DNA of 64,000 nt, taken from Sphingosinicella microcystinivorans. Lineage in GTDB: Bacteria > Pseudomonadota > Alphaproteobacteria > Sphingomonadales > Sphingomonadaceae. A program made the translations under genes and the position numbers. Shown piece after piece: positions 55,765 to 64,000 of the stretch (position 1 is its first letter; each line of letters opens with the position of its first letter). The stretch lies in assembly GCF_003634215.1 (NCBI RefSeq), contig NZ_RBWX01000008.1:558001-622000 (forward strand), read 5' to 3'. The notes beneath the pieces are model-generated. The model saw only the letters and a list, made by a program, of their open reading frames with translations, did not search any database and was not told the DNA's origin.

Positions 55765-57083
55765 TCCGGCGCTATAGCGGGTTCGGCGGCGGGCTCAAGG
55801 TTCTTGAGGGCGGGACCCGTTATACGCCAGATGCGACCACCGACGTCGTCCGCCACCAGCAGCGCGCCCGTGCGATCGAAGGCGACACCGACAGGGCGGC
55901 CCTTCGCATGGTCGCCGACGAGGAAACCGGTGAGGATATCCCGCGGCATTCCGGCGGGTTTTCCGGCGACAAACGGCACGAAGATGACCTTGTAGCCAGA
56001 GCGCGGCTTGCGGTTCCACGAGCCGTGCTGGCCGACGAAAACGCCGCTGCCATCGGGCAGGAACGCGAGGCCGAGGCTCGCCGTGTGGGGGCCGAGTGCA
56101 TAGTCGGGCTTGATGGCCTTTGCTACGAGATCGGGGCGTTTCTGTTTTGGGCGGGAGTCTTCGTTCTGGCCGTAGTAGCTGTACGGCCAGCCGTAGAAAC
56201 CGCCGTCCTTCACGCTCGTCATGTAATCGGGGACGAGATCGCTGCCGAGCGCGTCGCGTTCGTTGACGGCGGTCCACAGCTCTTTCGTAACAGGGTTCCA
56301 GTCCATGCCGACGGGATTGCGGAGGCCGCTCGCGAAGATGCGTGACGTGCCGGTCGCGAGGTCGATCTCGTGGATGGCGGCGCGGCCGTCCTCCACCTCC
56401 ATGCCGCCTTCCGCGGCATTGGAGACCGACCCGACCGCGACGTAGAGCTTGCTGCCGTCAGGGCTCGCGAGCAGGTTCCGCGTCCAGTGACCGGTGCTCT
56501 TGCCCTTGCTCGGCAGGTCGACGAGCTTCGTGCCGGGGCCCGCGAGCGCCGCGGCGCCTTCGGCATAGGGCCAAACCCGGATGTCCGCGTAGTTGCCGAC
56601 GTAGAAGCGGTCTCCGACGAGCGCCATGCCGAACGGCGAGCCGAGACCTTCGGCAAGGAACGCGCCGCGCGTATCTACAACACCGTCTCCGTCCGCATCG
56701 CGGAGCAATGTGATACGGTCGGCGGACGGTGCGCCTGCGCCCGCTTTCCCCATGATGTAGGCCTCGATACGGCCCATGATGCCCTTCACAGGGCGCGGCG
56801 GCTTATTCGATTCTGCCACGAGGATATCCCCGTTCGGCAACCGGTAGAGCCAGCGCGGGTGCGCAAGCCCTTCGGCAAAGGACGTGACGGCGTAACCCTC
56901 GGCCGCTACCGGCGCCTCGCCCGCTGACCAGGGCTTCGCGTCCGCGATGTTGATCGTGGGAATCGGCGTCTCTACGGGCTGTGGAAGCTTCGGATCGGTG
57001 CCGGTGCCGTCCTCCACCTTCAGCGTCGCGGTATCGCCGCACGCAGCGAGCGCGAACAGTGCGGCAACGATGGCTGTCCTCAT
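55761..57083 (-). CDS. PQQ-type sorbosone dehydrogenase-like lipoprotein
   Basis: 440 residues. [15 protein letters not shown] is a lipoprotein signal, followed by a six-bladed propeller of the soluble glucose/sorbosone dehydrogenase superfamily: [53 protein letters not shown] and [20 protein letters not shown]. Expected to oxidise sugars or sugar aldehydes in the periplasm with PQQ; the substrate is unknown and no pqq genes are in view. ATG at 57083 with GGAGA. Its stop overlaps hisB, so it appears to lead the his block, an odd partner. Confidence 0.86.
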   Translation of the reverse strand: MRTAIVAALFALAACGDTATLKVEDGTGTDPKLPQPVETPIPTINIADAKPWSAGEAPVAAEGYAVTSFAEGLAHPRWLYRLPNGDILVAESNKPPRPVKGIMGRIEAYIMGKAGAGAPSADRITLLRDADGDGVVDTRGAFLAEGLGSPFGMALVGDRFYVGNYADIRVWPYAEGAAALAGPGTKLVDLPSKGKSTGHWTRNLLASPDGSKLYVAVGSVSNAAEGGMEVEDGRAAIHEIDLATGTSRIFASGLRNPVGMDWNPVTKELWTAVNERDALGSDLVPDYMTSVKDGGFYGWPYSYYGQNEDSRPKQKRPDLVAKAIKPDYALGPHTASLGLAFLPDGSGVFVGQHGSWNRKPRSGYKVIFVPFVAGKPAGMPRDILTGFLVGDHAKGRPVGVAFDRTGALLVADDVGGRIWRITGPALKNLEPAAEPAIAPE

Positions 57084-57104
57084 GACGGTCTCCGAGCGGC
57101 GGAA

Positions 57105-57132
57105 TTGAAGCACGATTTTCGCTTCCTATATC
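57105..57132 (+). promoter_or_regulatory. Likely heat-shock promoter of hslVU
   Basis: TTGAAG (57105-57110) and CCTATAT (57125-57131) are spaced as in alphaproteobacterial RpoH promoters (CTTGAA and a CyTATnT-like -10). The start would fall near 57139, about 38 bases before the hslV ATG. Heat-shock control of hslVU is known in many proteobacteria. Confidence 0.5.
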
Positions 57133-57176
57133 AGCGGACGAACAGTCTCACATCCTGACGAAAGACACTTTCCAAC

Positions 57177-57728
57177 ATGGCTGAACAGGTAATGCACGGC
57201 ACAACCATCCTCGCCGTGCGCAAGGCGGGCAAGGTGGTGATCGCGGGCGACGGGCAGGTCAGCCTCGGCAACACCGTGATGAAAGGCGACGCGAAGAAAG
57301 TGCGCCGCCTTGGCGACGGCAGCGTGATCGGCGGCTTCGCCGGCGCGACCGCCGATGCCTTTACGCTCTTCGAGCGGCTGGAGGCGAAGCTCGAGCGCTT
57401 CCCGGGCCAGCTGAAGCGCGCGGCGGTGGAACTCGCCAAGGACTGGCGCACCGACCGCTACCTCCGCCGGCTGGAGGCAATGATGATCGTCGCCGACCGC
57501 GAGGTGACGCTGGTGCTGACCGGTACGGGCGACGTGCTGGAGCCCGAGCACCAAGTGACCGCGATCGGATCGGGCGGCAATTACGCGCTTTCCGCCGCGC
57601 GCGCGCTTATCGACGTGGACGGGCTTTCGGCGGACGACGTGGCGAACAAGGCCATGGCGATCGCCGCAGACATCTGCGTCTTCACCAATAACAATCTCAC
57701 TATCGAAACGCTGGAGGCGGCCCAATGA
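57177..57728 (+). CDS. hslV: HslV peptidase subunit
   Basis: 183-residue proteasome-like threonine peptidase that forms the HslVU protease. The active Thr is in [11 protein letters not shown] and would be exposed by N-terminal processing; [20 protein letters not shown] and [14 protein letters not shown] are family blocks. hslU starts four bases before the stop (ATGA). Confidence 0.96.
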   Translation: MAEQVMHGTTILAVRKAGKVVIAGDGQVSLGNTVMKGDAKKVRRLGDGSVIGGFAGATADAFTLFERLEAKLERFPGQLKRAAVELAKDWRTDRYLRRLEAMMIVADREVTLVLTGTGDVLEPEHQVTAIGSGGNYALSAARALIDVDGLSADDVANKAMAIAADICVFTNNNLTIETLEAAQ

Positions 57729-59056
57729 ACGTCGAAGCTCCCATCAAGCCCGCCGAAGCTATTTCGGCGCTGACGCCCAAGGCCGTCGTCGCGGCGCTCG
57801 ACCGCTATATCGTCGGCCAGAACGACGCGAAGCGGGCCGTTGCCGTCGCCCTCCGCAATCGCTGGCGGCGGCAGCAGCTGCCCGAAGATATGCGCGACGA
57901 GGTGAATCCCAAGAACATCCTGATGATCGGGCCGACGGGCTGCGGCAAGACCGAGATCAGCCGCCGCCTCGCGAAGCTCGCCGAGGCGCCGTTCCTGAAG
58001 GTGGAAGCCACCAAGTTCACCGAGGTCGGCTATGTCGGCCGCGATGTCGAACAGATCATCCGCGATCTGGTGGAGGAAGCCATACGGCTCGTCCGCGAGC
58101 AGAAGCGCAAGGGGGTGCGAGAGCAGGCCGAACACGCCGCTGAAGCGCGCGTGCTCGATGCGCTCGTCGGCAAGGATGCAAGCGGCGCGACGCGCGACCG
58201 CTTCCGCGAAAAGCTGCTCGCTGGCGAGCTGTCCGACAAGGAAATCGAGATCGAGGTCGACGAGGCGCCGCAGATGCCCTTCGAGATTCCGGGCATGACC
58301 GGACAGGTCGGCATGATCGATCTTGGCGGCATGTTCGGCAAGCTCGGCGGCCAGCGCACCAAGAAGCGGAAGCTGAAAGTACGGCAGGCGTGGGAAGCGC
58401 TGGTCAACGAGGAATCAGACAAGCGGCTCGACCAGGAAGAGGTGAACCGCGAGGCGATCCAGTCTGCCGAGCAGAACGGCATCGTGTTTCTCGACGAGAT
58501 CGACAAGATCGCGGTGTCCGACGTGCGCGGCGGTTCCGTTTCCCGCGAGGGCGTGCAGCGCGACCTGCTGCCGCTGATCGAAGGAACGACAGTGGCGACC
58601 AAGTACGGCCCGGTGAAGACGGATCATATCCTCTTCATCGCTTCGGGTGCATTCCATGTCGCCAAGCCTTCAGACCTGCTGCCGGAACTGCAGGGCCGCC
58701 TGCCGATCCGGGTGGAGCTGAAAGGCCTGACGGAAGCGGATTTCCGCCGCATCCTGACGGACACCGAAGTTTCACTTGTGAAGCAGTACGCGGCGCTGAT
58801 CGGCACCGAGGGCGTGAACCTCGACTTCACCGACGACGCCATCGATGCCATTGCGCGGATCGCGGCTCAGGTGAATGACCGCGTCGAGAACATCGGCGCG
58901 CGGCGGCTGCAGACGGTGCTCGAAAAGCTGCTCGAAGAGATCAGTTTCGATGCCTCCGAGCGCGGCGGCTCGGCGGTGAAGATCGACGCGGCTTATGTGG
59001 ACGCGCAGCTTTCCGACATCGCGCGCGACAACGACCTGTCGAAGTATATCTTGTAG
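57725..59056 (+). CDS. hslU: HslU unfoldase
   Basis: 443-residue AAA+ ATPase that unfolds substrates for HslV. Walker [18 protein letters not shown] (about residue 62), Walker [13 protein letters not shown], intermediate I-domain around 110-235, and the C-terminal tail ending DLSKYIL that docks into HslV. ATGA overlap with hslV. Confidence 0.97.
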   Translation: MNVEAPIKPAEAISALTPKAVVAALDRYIVGQNDAKRAVAVALRNRWRRQQLPEDMRDEVNPKNILMIGPTGCGKTEISRRLAKLAEAPFLKVEATKFTEVGYVGRDVEQIIRDLVEEAIRLVREQKRKGVREQAEHAAEARVLDALVGKDASGATRDRFREKLLAGELSDKEIEIEVDEAPQMPFEIPGMTGQVGMIDLGGMFGKLGGQRTKKRKLKVRQAWEALVNEESDKRLDQEEVNREAIQSAEQNGIVFLDEIDKIAVSDVRGGSVSREGVQRDLLPLIEGTTVATKYGPVKTDHILFIASGAFHVAKPSDLLPELQGRLPIRVELKGLTEADFRRILTDTEVSLVKQYAALIGTEGVNLDFTDDAIDAIARIAAQVNDRVENIGARRLQTVLEKLLEEISFDASERGGSAVKIDAAYVDAQLSDIARDNDLSKYIL

Positions 59057-59060
59057 ACGC

Positions 59061-60047
59061 TCACCCGCAGGAAACGCGGGTGATGTTTCCACCTTCGTCG
59101 GTGGCGATGGTCAGCCGGTCCGGCCGGAAGTCCATCGTCACCGCGCCGTTCGGCGGCACGACGCGCGTGGTGCGGGCGCCGGTCGCCTGCTTCATCTTGC
59201 CGACCGTGGCTTCGTCGGCGGGTTGGCCGATGAAGCTTTGCGCCTTGTCCACATCGCAGACCATCGCGAGATCATCCTTAGGGGCGCCGTCCGGCTTCAC
59301 GAACTTGTAGACGACCCGGTCCGTCTTGCCGCGCACGGCGGGATCGAAAACCGACTTCGCAAGGTCGTCGCCAGGAGTGCGGAGCACATCCGATTCGCCT
59401 TCGAAGGCAAAGCCGGCGCGCTCGAAATCGGCGCGGATCACGGCGGGGTCGATGCGGTGCGTCTTGTCGACCTCCGCGCGGGTATCCACGCCTGCCGGGC
59501 CGACATGATCGATGACCCCGACAACGCCGCCCGGCTTCATCGCGCTGTAGAGCTTCGCGAGAACGTCCGCCGGCTCCGCACGCGGGAAGTCGTATTCGGC
59601 GCTTTCCCAATAGGTATCGTGATAGACGAGATGCAGCAGCGCGAAATCGAAGCTGGTCGGCGCAAGCGCGAGGTTGGGCAACGGCACGGCGAACGCCGAG
59701 GCGTTCTTCGCGCGGGCGCGAAGGTCCGTCCACGCCGCCTTTGACTTGTCGTTGGAGACGAGGCGGGGCGGGTTCCATGCCACGACCGCGCCCTTCGGGC
59801 CGACGGCACGCGCCATGATTTCGGTATAATAACCGTTCCCTGCGAGAAAATCGAAGACGCGGTCACCACGTTCGAGGCCGAGGAACTTCAGGACTTCGGC
59901 AGGTTTTCGGCTTTCGTCGAGCTTCATTTCGTCGGCCGGACGGTCCTTGGCCGCAACCGCGGCGGTGATCGCGGCGGGCGCAGCCTGCACGGGCAGCGCG
60001 GGCATGAGCAGCGCGGCGGCAAGCAGCACGAGCGTTTTCGATTTCAT
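59061..60047 (-). CDS. Exported methyltransferase fused to I78 protease-inhibitor domain
   Basis: 328 residues in two domains after a signal peptide (MKSKTLVLLAAALLMPALPV). Residues about 40-250 match exported class I SAM methyltransferases (COG4798 type) with a divergent motif I VFDFLAGNGYYTE and SAMKPGGVVGVIDHVGPAG. Residues 264-328 are a potato-inhibitor I78-like domain: SFIGQPADEATVGKMK, ARTTRVVPPNGAVTMDFRPD and the terminal ITRVSCG, with Cys264 and Cys327 available for a disulfide. ATG at 60047, GGGGAG six bases upstream. A SAM enzyme with an export signal is itself a puzzle. Confidence 0.8.
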   Translation of the reverse strand: MKSKTLVLLAAALLMPALPVQAAPAAITAAVAAKDRPADEMKLDESRKPAEVLKFLGLERGDRVFDFLAGNGYYTEIMARAVGPKGAVVAWNPPRLVSNDKSKAAWTDLRARAKNASAFAVPLPNLALAPTSFDFALLHLVYHDTYWESAEYDFPRAEPADVLAKLYSAMKPGGVVGVIDHVGPAGVDTRAEVDKTHRIDPAVIRADFERAGFAFEGESDVLRTPGDDLAKSVFDPAVRGKTDRVVYKFVKPDGAPKDDLAMVCDVDKAQSFIGQPADEATVGKMKQATGARTTRVVPPNGAVTMDFRPDRLTIATDEGGNITRVSCG

Positions 60048-60105
60048 GGATGATCTCCCCTGAGTCCCGAGACCGATCATGCCACCGGGGGAGAAGACCG
60101 TACAG

Positions 60106-60636
60106 CTACCGCTTGCGCCGCAGGATCACGTACCACGCACCGCTGCCGCCGTGGCGCGGATGGGCCGGGCGGATCGCAGCGATGAAGGGGCGGAGCGCCG
60201 GAGTCGCGGCCCAGCGGGAGAAATTGGCGGCGATGACACCGCGCGGCCGCCCATCCTCCCCGGCGGGCCGGGTCTTGCCGGTAATGACGAGCAGCGTTCG
60301 CACATCGTCGCGCCATGCGCGTTCCAGCGCGCCTGCGAGCGCATTGTAGGCCTCGTCCTGCGTGTGGCCGTGAAGATCGACGGTGCGCTCGGCCTCGATG
60401 CTGCCTTTGCGGATGCGGCGATCCCAGCCGCCGTCGAGCGAGGCAGCCTCGGGCGCGGCAGCAGCACGCTCCCGGGACATATCGGGTGCCTCGACCCGCT
60501 GCGGTCGGACATTGACGCGCGGACGCGGCACCTCCGGCGGCGGCGCGGCGCGCGATTTGAGCGGACGGACGGAGGACGTAACCTTCGCCCAGAGCGCGGT
60601 TTCAGCCTCTGAAGGCGGTTCAGGCCGCCGGGCCAC
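60106..60636 (-). CDS. Smr-domain protein
   Basis: 176 residues. The C-terminal Smr (small MutS-related) domain runs from about residue 85: TVDLHGHTQDEAYNALAG, VITGKTRPAGEDGRPRGV and HPRHGGSGAWYVILRR. Smr proteins have nicking endonuclease activity on DNA or RNA. The GTG at 60636 overlaps the mltA stop by 17 bases; no clear ribosome site, so translational coupling is likely. The longer frame to 60732 lies inside mltA. Confidence 0.86.
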   Translation of the reverse strand: MARRPEPPSEAETALWAKVTSSVRPLKSRAAPPPEVPRPRVNVRPQRVEAPDMSRERAAAAPEAASLDGGWDRRIRKGSIEAERTVDLHGHTQDEAYNALAGALERAWRDDVRTLLVITGKTRPAGEDGRPRGVIAANFSRWAATPALRPFIAAIRPAHPRHGGSGAWYVILRRKR

Positions 60637-61843
60637 GAAGAAGCCGCGCCGCTGCCGCCTTCGGCAGCAGGATGAAAGCGGCGCCTTCGCTTGAAAGGCC
60701 GCCCGCGATGGTGCGTGCACGCTCGCCCGCACCCCAGAACAGATCGAAACGATTCGCGCCCTTGATGGCGCCGCCGGTATCCTGCGCCACCATCAGCGCC
60801 GCGAACGGCTTCATGCTGCGATCCACATCGGTGTAGCGCGTGGAAAGCCAGACGGGCGCACCCAGCGGCACGAACATCGGATCGGCGGCAAGGCTGCGTT
60901 CGGGCGTGACCGGCGCGCCCATCGCGCCGAGCGGGCCTTCGCCGGTGAGTTCCTTGAAGAAGATGTAGCTCTTGTTCTCGTGCATGATCTTGCGGCCATC
61001 CTCGGGGTTGGCGCGCAGCCAGCGCATGATGCCCTGCATCGAGGCCTCGCCGGGGGCGAGTACGTTCATCTCCCTGAGACGGCGCCCGATGCCGACGTAT
61101 TCGCGGCCGTTCTGCCCTGCATAGCCGATGCGCATGACGCTGCCGTCGGGCAGGCGCAGGCGGCCGGAGCCCTGGATCTGCAGGAAGAAGAACTCCACCT
61201 CGTCCGCCGCCCACGCGATTTCGAGATTGCGATCGAACAGCGCGCCGTTGTCGATATCCTCGCGCGTCCAATAGAGTTGGTAGGCCCCGGTTTCGTCGAT
61301 GCGACCGCTGGCCTTTTTCGTCTGACCCGGATTCGCCGGATCGGGCTGATCAACGCGCACCAGATCATCGGGAAGCCCGTAGATCGGCACCAGATAGCCG
61401 GGACCGCGTGTGCGCGAGCCCGCAATTTCCGGCTCGTAATAGCCGGTGACGAACGCCGCGCCGGTGCCGACCCGCACGGGCGTGAAATTCAGCTCGAAGA
61501 AGACGCGCGGATCGGTCGCGGCGGGCACGAGGTTGCAGGCCGTTTCCCAATCCGACGCGATCGTGAGGCCGCTGACGTCCGTGCGGCGGGTTACGGCGCG
61601 GCAGGATTTGCGGAAGGCGGCGAGGGTGGCGGCGAAATCGTTGGTTTCCCAGCCCGGAATGTCCGCGAAGGTGGCCGGCGCGGCGCCGAGCGCGGCGGCT
61701 GTCGCAGGCCCGGCGGGTACGGCGGGCTTCGGCGCAGGCTCGGCGCCCGGCGAAACCGGTCCCGTGGGCGTGGCGACGGGGCGCGGCGACGCGCACGCGG
61801 CAATCGCGAGCAGCAGCAAAACGGGGAAAAAGCGATGACGCAC
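60620..61843 (-). CDS. mltA: Membrane-bound lytic murein transglycosylase A
   Basis: Lipoprotein that cleaves peptidoglycan to 1,6-anhydro products. Signal MRHRFFPVLLLLAIAAC with lipobox, then the MltA domain: FVTGYYEPEIAGSRTRGPGY, FLQIQGSGRLRLPDGSV, and the 3D domain VAQDTGGAIKGANRFDLFWG with its aspartates. I chose the GTG at 61843 (GGAG six bases upstream), 407 residues; TTG 61858 or GTG 61855 add five or four residues. Confidence 0.93.
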   Translation of the reverse strand: MRHRFFPVLLLLAIAACASPRPVATPTGPVSPGAEPAPKPAVPAGPATAAALGAAPATFADIPGWETNDFAATLAAFRKSCRAVTRRTDVSGLTIASDWETACNLVPAATDPRVFFELNFTPVRVGTGAAFVTGYYEPEIAGSRTRGPGYLVPIYGLPDDLVRVDQPDPANPGQTKKASGRIDETGAYQLYWTREDIDNGALFDRNLEIAWAADEVEFFFLQIQGSGRLRLPDGSVMRIGYAGQNGREYVGIGRRLREMNVLAPGEASMQGIMRWLRANPEDGRKIMHENKSYIFFKELTGEGPLGAMGAPVTPERSLAADPMFVPLGAPVWLSTRYTDVDRSMKPFAALMVAQDTGGAIKGANRFDLFWGAGERARTIAGGLSSEGAAFILLPKAAAARLLRGPAA

Positions 61844-61930
61844 GCGGAACTCCACCAATCCTTGATCGTGCGCAGCGCTAGCGGATTTCAGCCCCGGCTG
61901 GAATCCGCATTCGTCGAAACGACGCGCGAA

Positions 61931-62605
61931 TCAGGCGTCTTCGTCGGTGTCGATCAGCAGCCAGTTCGGATCGGCAGCGCCGGTGTGGCGGCTGAACGTC
62001 CAGATGTCGTGCGACTGCACCGCGTCCGACAGTGAACCGCTGACGACATTTCCGGCCTTGTCGCGCGTGACGGCGACAAGATCGGCATCGAAGCGCAGCG
62101 ACACTTCGGCCATCGCACCGCGAAGCTGCGCAGCGACGATTTCGACCTTTTCAAGCGATACGAGCCGGTTTTCGAGCGTCAGCCCCTCTGCCTTGCGCGC
62201 GGCGATCGCTTCGGCGAACTGATCGGCGATCTCGTCAGATACGAGATCGCGCAGCGCCTCGGCATCACCCTTCCAGAAGGCTTCGAGCACCATGCGATAG
62301 GCCGCCTTGGCACCTTCGGTGAAACGCGCCGGATCGAACGTCGGGTCGGCAGCGGCGATCGCGGTAAGCGATTCCTTCAGCGCGGGCGACATGTCGGCGG
62401 GAAGTTCAAGCGGTGCGGCGGGCGGCAGATCGTAGCTGCCGGCACGCGGCGGCGTTTGCTGCTCTGCAGGTGTACGGCGGACGATTTCGCCCGCAGGCTC
62501 TTCATGCCCGGTGCGGCGTCCAAGAACGCTGACCAGCCGAAGGGCGATGAACCCCGCGAGCATCGCCAGAACGACGATCTCGATCAGTCCGCTGCTGTCG
62601 CCCAT
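61931..62605 (-). CDS. Tim44-like domain protein
   Basis: 224 residues: one N-terminal transmembrane helix (IEIVVLAMLAGFIALRLVSV), a Pro-rich linker, and a Tim44-like domain (FTEGAKAAYRMVLEAFWKGD; LVSDEIADQFAEAIAARKAE; DIWTFSRHTGAADPNWLLID). Alphaproteobacterial relatives (TimA) are inner-membrane proteins related to the mitochondrial import motor subunit. It sits next to secB and mltA, a conserved arrangement. Confidence 0.9.
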   Translation of the reverse strand: MGDSSGLIEIVVLAMLAGFIALRLVSVLGRRTGHEEPAGEIVRRTPAEQQTPPRAGSYDLPPAAPLELPADMSPALKESLTAIAAADPTFDPARFTEGAKAAYRMVLEAFWKGDAEALRDLVSDEIADQFAEAIAARKAEGLTLENRLVSLEKVEIVAAQLRGAMAEVSLRFDADLVAVTRDKAGNVVSGSLSDAVQSHDIWTFSRHTGAADPNWLLIDTDEDA

Positions 62606-62672
62606 AATTCTACCTTCAAGCGTCCCTTCAAACGCGTTTGCTTAACAGCGCCGCGCCGCACAGTCCACGCAG

Positions 62673-62693
62673 CTTAACCTGTTTTGGGTTAAG
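62673..62693. promoter_or_regulatory. Short dyad between the Tim44-like gene and secB
   Basis: CTTAACC (62673-62679) and GGTTAAG (62687-62693) are perfect inverted repeats seven bases apart, and another CTTAAC occurs at 62641-62646. It lies in the 196-base divergent region; it may be an operator. The half-site resembles the CtrA core TTAAC, but the TTAA spacing (11) is not the CtrA spacing (7). Confidence 0.35.
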
Positions 62694-62801
62694 ATAGGCT
62701 ATTCCAAGCCGCATACAAGGAACAGCGCTGCCTTGCGCCGGTTCCATGCGCCTGCTAGCGAGCGCGCCGTATTCCTGTCCAACAGAATTGAGATCTGCAT
62801 C

Positions 62802-63332
62802 ATGGCCGAGAACGAAACGGGCGACGAAGGCTACATCAACGGCAACGGCAACGGCGGCGAAGCCGCGGCGGAAGCCCTGCCGCAGGTGAGCATTCTGGCG
62901 CAGTACGTGAAGGACCTGTCGTTCGAGAATCCCGGCGCGCCGGGATCGCTGCAGCAAGGCGCTGGCCAGCCGAAGATCGAGATCAACGTGAACGTCGGCG
63001 TCCGCCAGCAGGGCGACAACGTCTATGAGGTGGAGCTGAAGCTTTCCGCGAACGCCACGTTCGAGACCGGCAAGACCGCGTTCATCACCGAGCTGCTCTA
63101 TGGTGGCCTCTTCGGACTGCAGAACGTGCCGGAGGAGCACCTTGAGCTGTTCCTCGTCGTCGAAGCGCCGCGCCAGCTGTTCCCGTTCGCCCGCCGCATC
63201 TTCGCGGACGCGACGCGCGACGGCGGTTTCCCGCCGCTGATGCTCGACCCGATCGACTTCGCCCAGCTTTATTTCGCCCGCCAGCAGCAGGCGGAGCAGG
63301 CAGGCCAGTCGGGCGAGATCGGACACGCCTGA
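62802..63332 (+). CDS. secB: SecB protein-export chaperone
   Basis: Tetrameric chaperone that delivers preproteins to SecA. 176 residues from the ATG at 62802; the first 27 are Gly/Asn-rich, then ILAQYVKDLSFENPGAPGSL, EVELKLSANATFETGKTAFI, VEAPRQLFPFARRIFADATR and FPPLMLDPIDFAQLYFARQ, all SecB core. The frame to 62733 has no supported start. Confidence 0.96.
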   Translation: MAENETGDEGYINGNGNGGEAAAEALPQVSILAQYVKDLSFENPGAPGSLQQGAGQPKIEINVNVGVRQQGDNVYEVELKLSANATFETGKTAFITELLYGGLFGLQNVPEEHLELFLVVEAPRQLFPFARRIFADATRDGGFPPLMLDPIDFAQLYFARQQQAEQAGQSGEIGHA

Positions 63333-63354
63333 GGCCAGGCAGGAGAACGCCACC

Positions 63355-64000
63355 ATGTCGCTCGTCAAGAGCGTCGGCGTCATCGGAGGGCTGACCCTCG
63401 TCAGCCGCGTGTTCGGCTTTGCCCGCGACATGCTGCTCTCCCGCCTGCTTGGTGCAGGTGCGGGCGCGGACGCCTTCTTCGTGGCGTTCAAGCTGCCCAA
63501 CATTTTCCGGCGCCTGTTCGCAGAAGGCGCGTTCAGCGCCGCCTATGTGCCGATGTTCAGCAAGGAACTGCACGGGCCGGGCGGATTGAAGGCGGCCGAA
63601 CGCTTTTCGGCGAACGTACTCTCCGTGTTTCTGCCCGTGCTGCTGCTCTTCACGGCGCTGTTCGAGATTTTCATGCCCGGCGTCGTCTGGCTGATGGCGA
63701 GCGCCTACAAGGAGGTGCCGGGCAAGTTCGAGCTGACGGTCGAGCTGACGCGAATCGCCTTTCCCTACCTTCTGCTCATCAGCCTCGTGTCGTTGCTGTC
63801 GGGCGTTCTCAATTCGATGTCGAAGTTCGCCGCGGCCGCCGCCGCGCCGATTCTGCTCAACATCTGCCTGATCGCCGGCGTGCTGTTCTTCGGCAGCACG
63901 ACGGGCGACAACGCGGAAACCGCGCGGGCGCTCGCCGTGTCCGTAACGGTGGCGGGCATCGTGCAGTTCTTATGGCTGCTGTGGGCGGTGCGCCGCGCGG
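63355..64000 (+). CDS. murJ: Lipid II flippase MurJ, N-terminal part
   Basis: MVF-family integral membrane protein that flips lipid II. 215 codons are visible before the window ends. ATG at 63355 with AGGAGA upstream. SLVKSVGVIGGLTLVSRVFG and RDMLLSRLLGAGAGADAFFV are the start of the family, then FKLPNIFRRLFAEGAFSAAY with the conserved Arg residues, and several helices. secB lies 22 bases upstream; the order is typical for sphingomonads. Confidence 0.95.
   Translation, partial: MSLVKSVGVIGGLTLVSRVFGFARDMLLSRLLGAGAGADAFFVAFKLPNIFRRLFAEGAFSAAYVPMFSKELHGPGGLKAAERFSANVLSVFLPVLLLFTALFEIFMPGVVWLMASAYKEVPGKFELTVELTRIAFPYLLLISLVSLLSGVLNSMSKFAAAAAAPILLNICLIAGVLFFGSTTGDNAETARALAVSVTVAGIVQFLWLLWAVRRA

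Noticed and set aside
62673-62693. Dyad before secB as a CtrA binding site
   Set aside because: TTAA to TTAA spacing is 11 bases, not the 7 of the CtrA consensus, so only a neutral dyad is reported.

Overview
The window is about 64 kb of a high-GC (mid-60s %) alphaproteobacterial chromosome, most likely from the order Sphingomonadales. The support is gene content and order: a complete SUF operon headed by an Rrf2 regulator, a his block ending in a HIT-family gene, the hflK-hflC-DUF2065-degP quality-control block, and the hslVU / Smr / mltA / Tim44-like / secB / murJ neighbourhood. No rRNA, tRNA, CRISPR array, insertion sequence, integrase or prophage gene was found. Genes are dense, and many neighbours share ATGA or TGATG stop/start overlaps.

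Layout. 1-6.4 kb: end of an acyl-CoA dehydrogenase gene, gshA, rsmE, ubiA, pmbA, a CoA-binding protein and the Fe-S carrier Mrp. 6.4-12 kb: membrane and periplasmic protein quality control (hflKC, DUF2065, degP) and a DUF853 ATPase. 11.9-19.1 kb: a minus-strand chain running thyA-folA-dipeptidase-ribF-ileS-lspA-DUF3035 lipoprotein. 19.3-21.8 kb: a two-gene set resembling a reduced NfrB/NfrA glycan synthesis and export pair. 21.8-25.5 kb: ada plus a 2OG-Fe(II) oxygenase, then a MerR-type regulator with a di-iron ferritin-like enzyme. 25.7-30.7 kb: TSUP transporter, TIGR02186 protein, HerA-like ATPase, and a divergent LysR/azoR pair. 30.7-38.3 kb: secreted dipeptidase, the SUF operon (Rrf2-sufB-C-D-S-T-A) and an AraC regulator. 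38.3-38.9 kb: a long non-coding stretch with two tandem minus-strand terminators and probably two related small RNAs. 38.9-50.5 kb: pyrD, ggt, an acyl-CoA synthetase gene, EamA transporter, SDR, a NatAB-like ABC exporter, queG, an EI24 protein and adenosine kinase. 50.5-57.1 kb: APC permease, and a his block (hisB-H-A-F-E-HIT) led by a sorbosone dehydrogenase-like lipoprotein. 57.2-64 kb: hslVU, an exported methyltransferase fused to an I78 inhibitor domain, Smr, mltA, Tim44-like, secB and the start of murJ.

Most of the window is housekeeping. The parts most worth a second look are the tandem small-RNA candidates at 38.4-38.7 kb, the exported methyltransferase-I78 fusion at 59-60 kb, the reduced NfrB/NfrA-like pair, a low-GC foreign-looking patch inside the ileS editing domain, and the double-HTH MerR regulator with a large dyad upstream of it.
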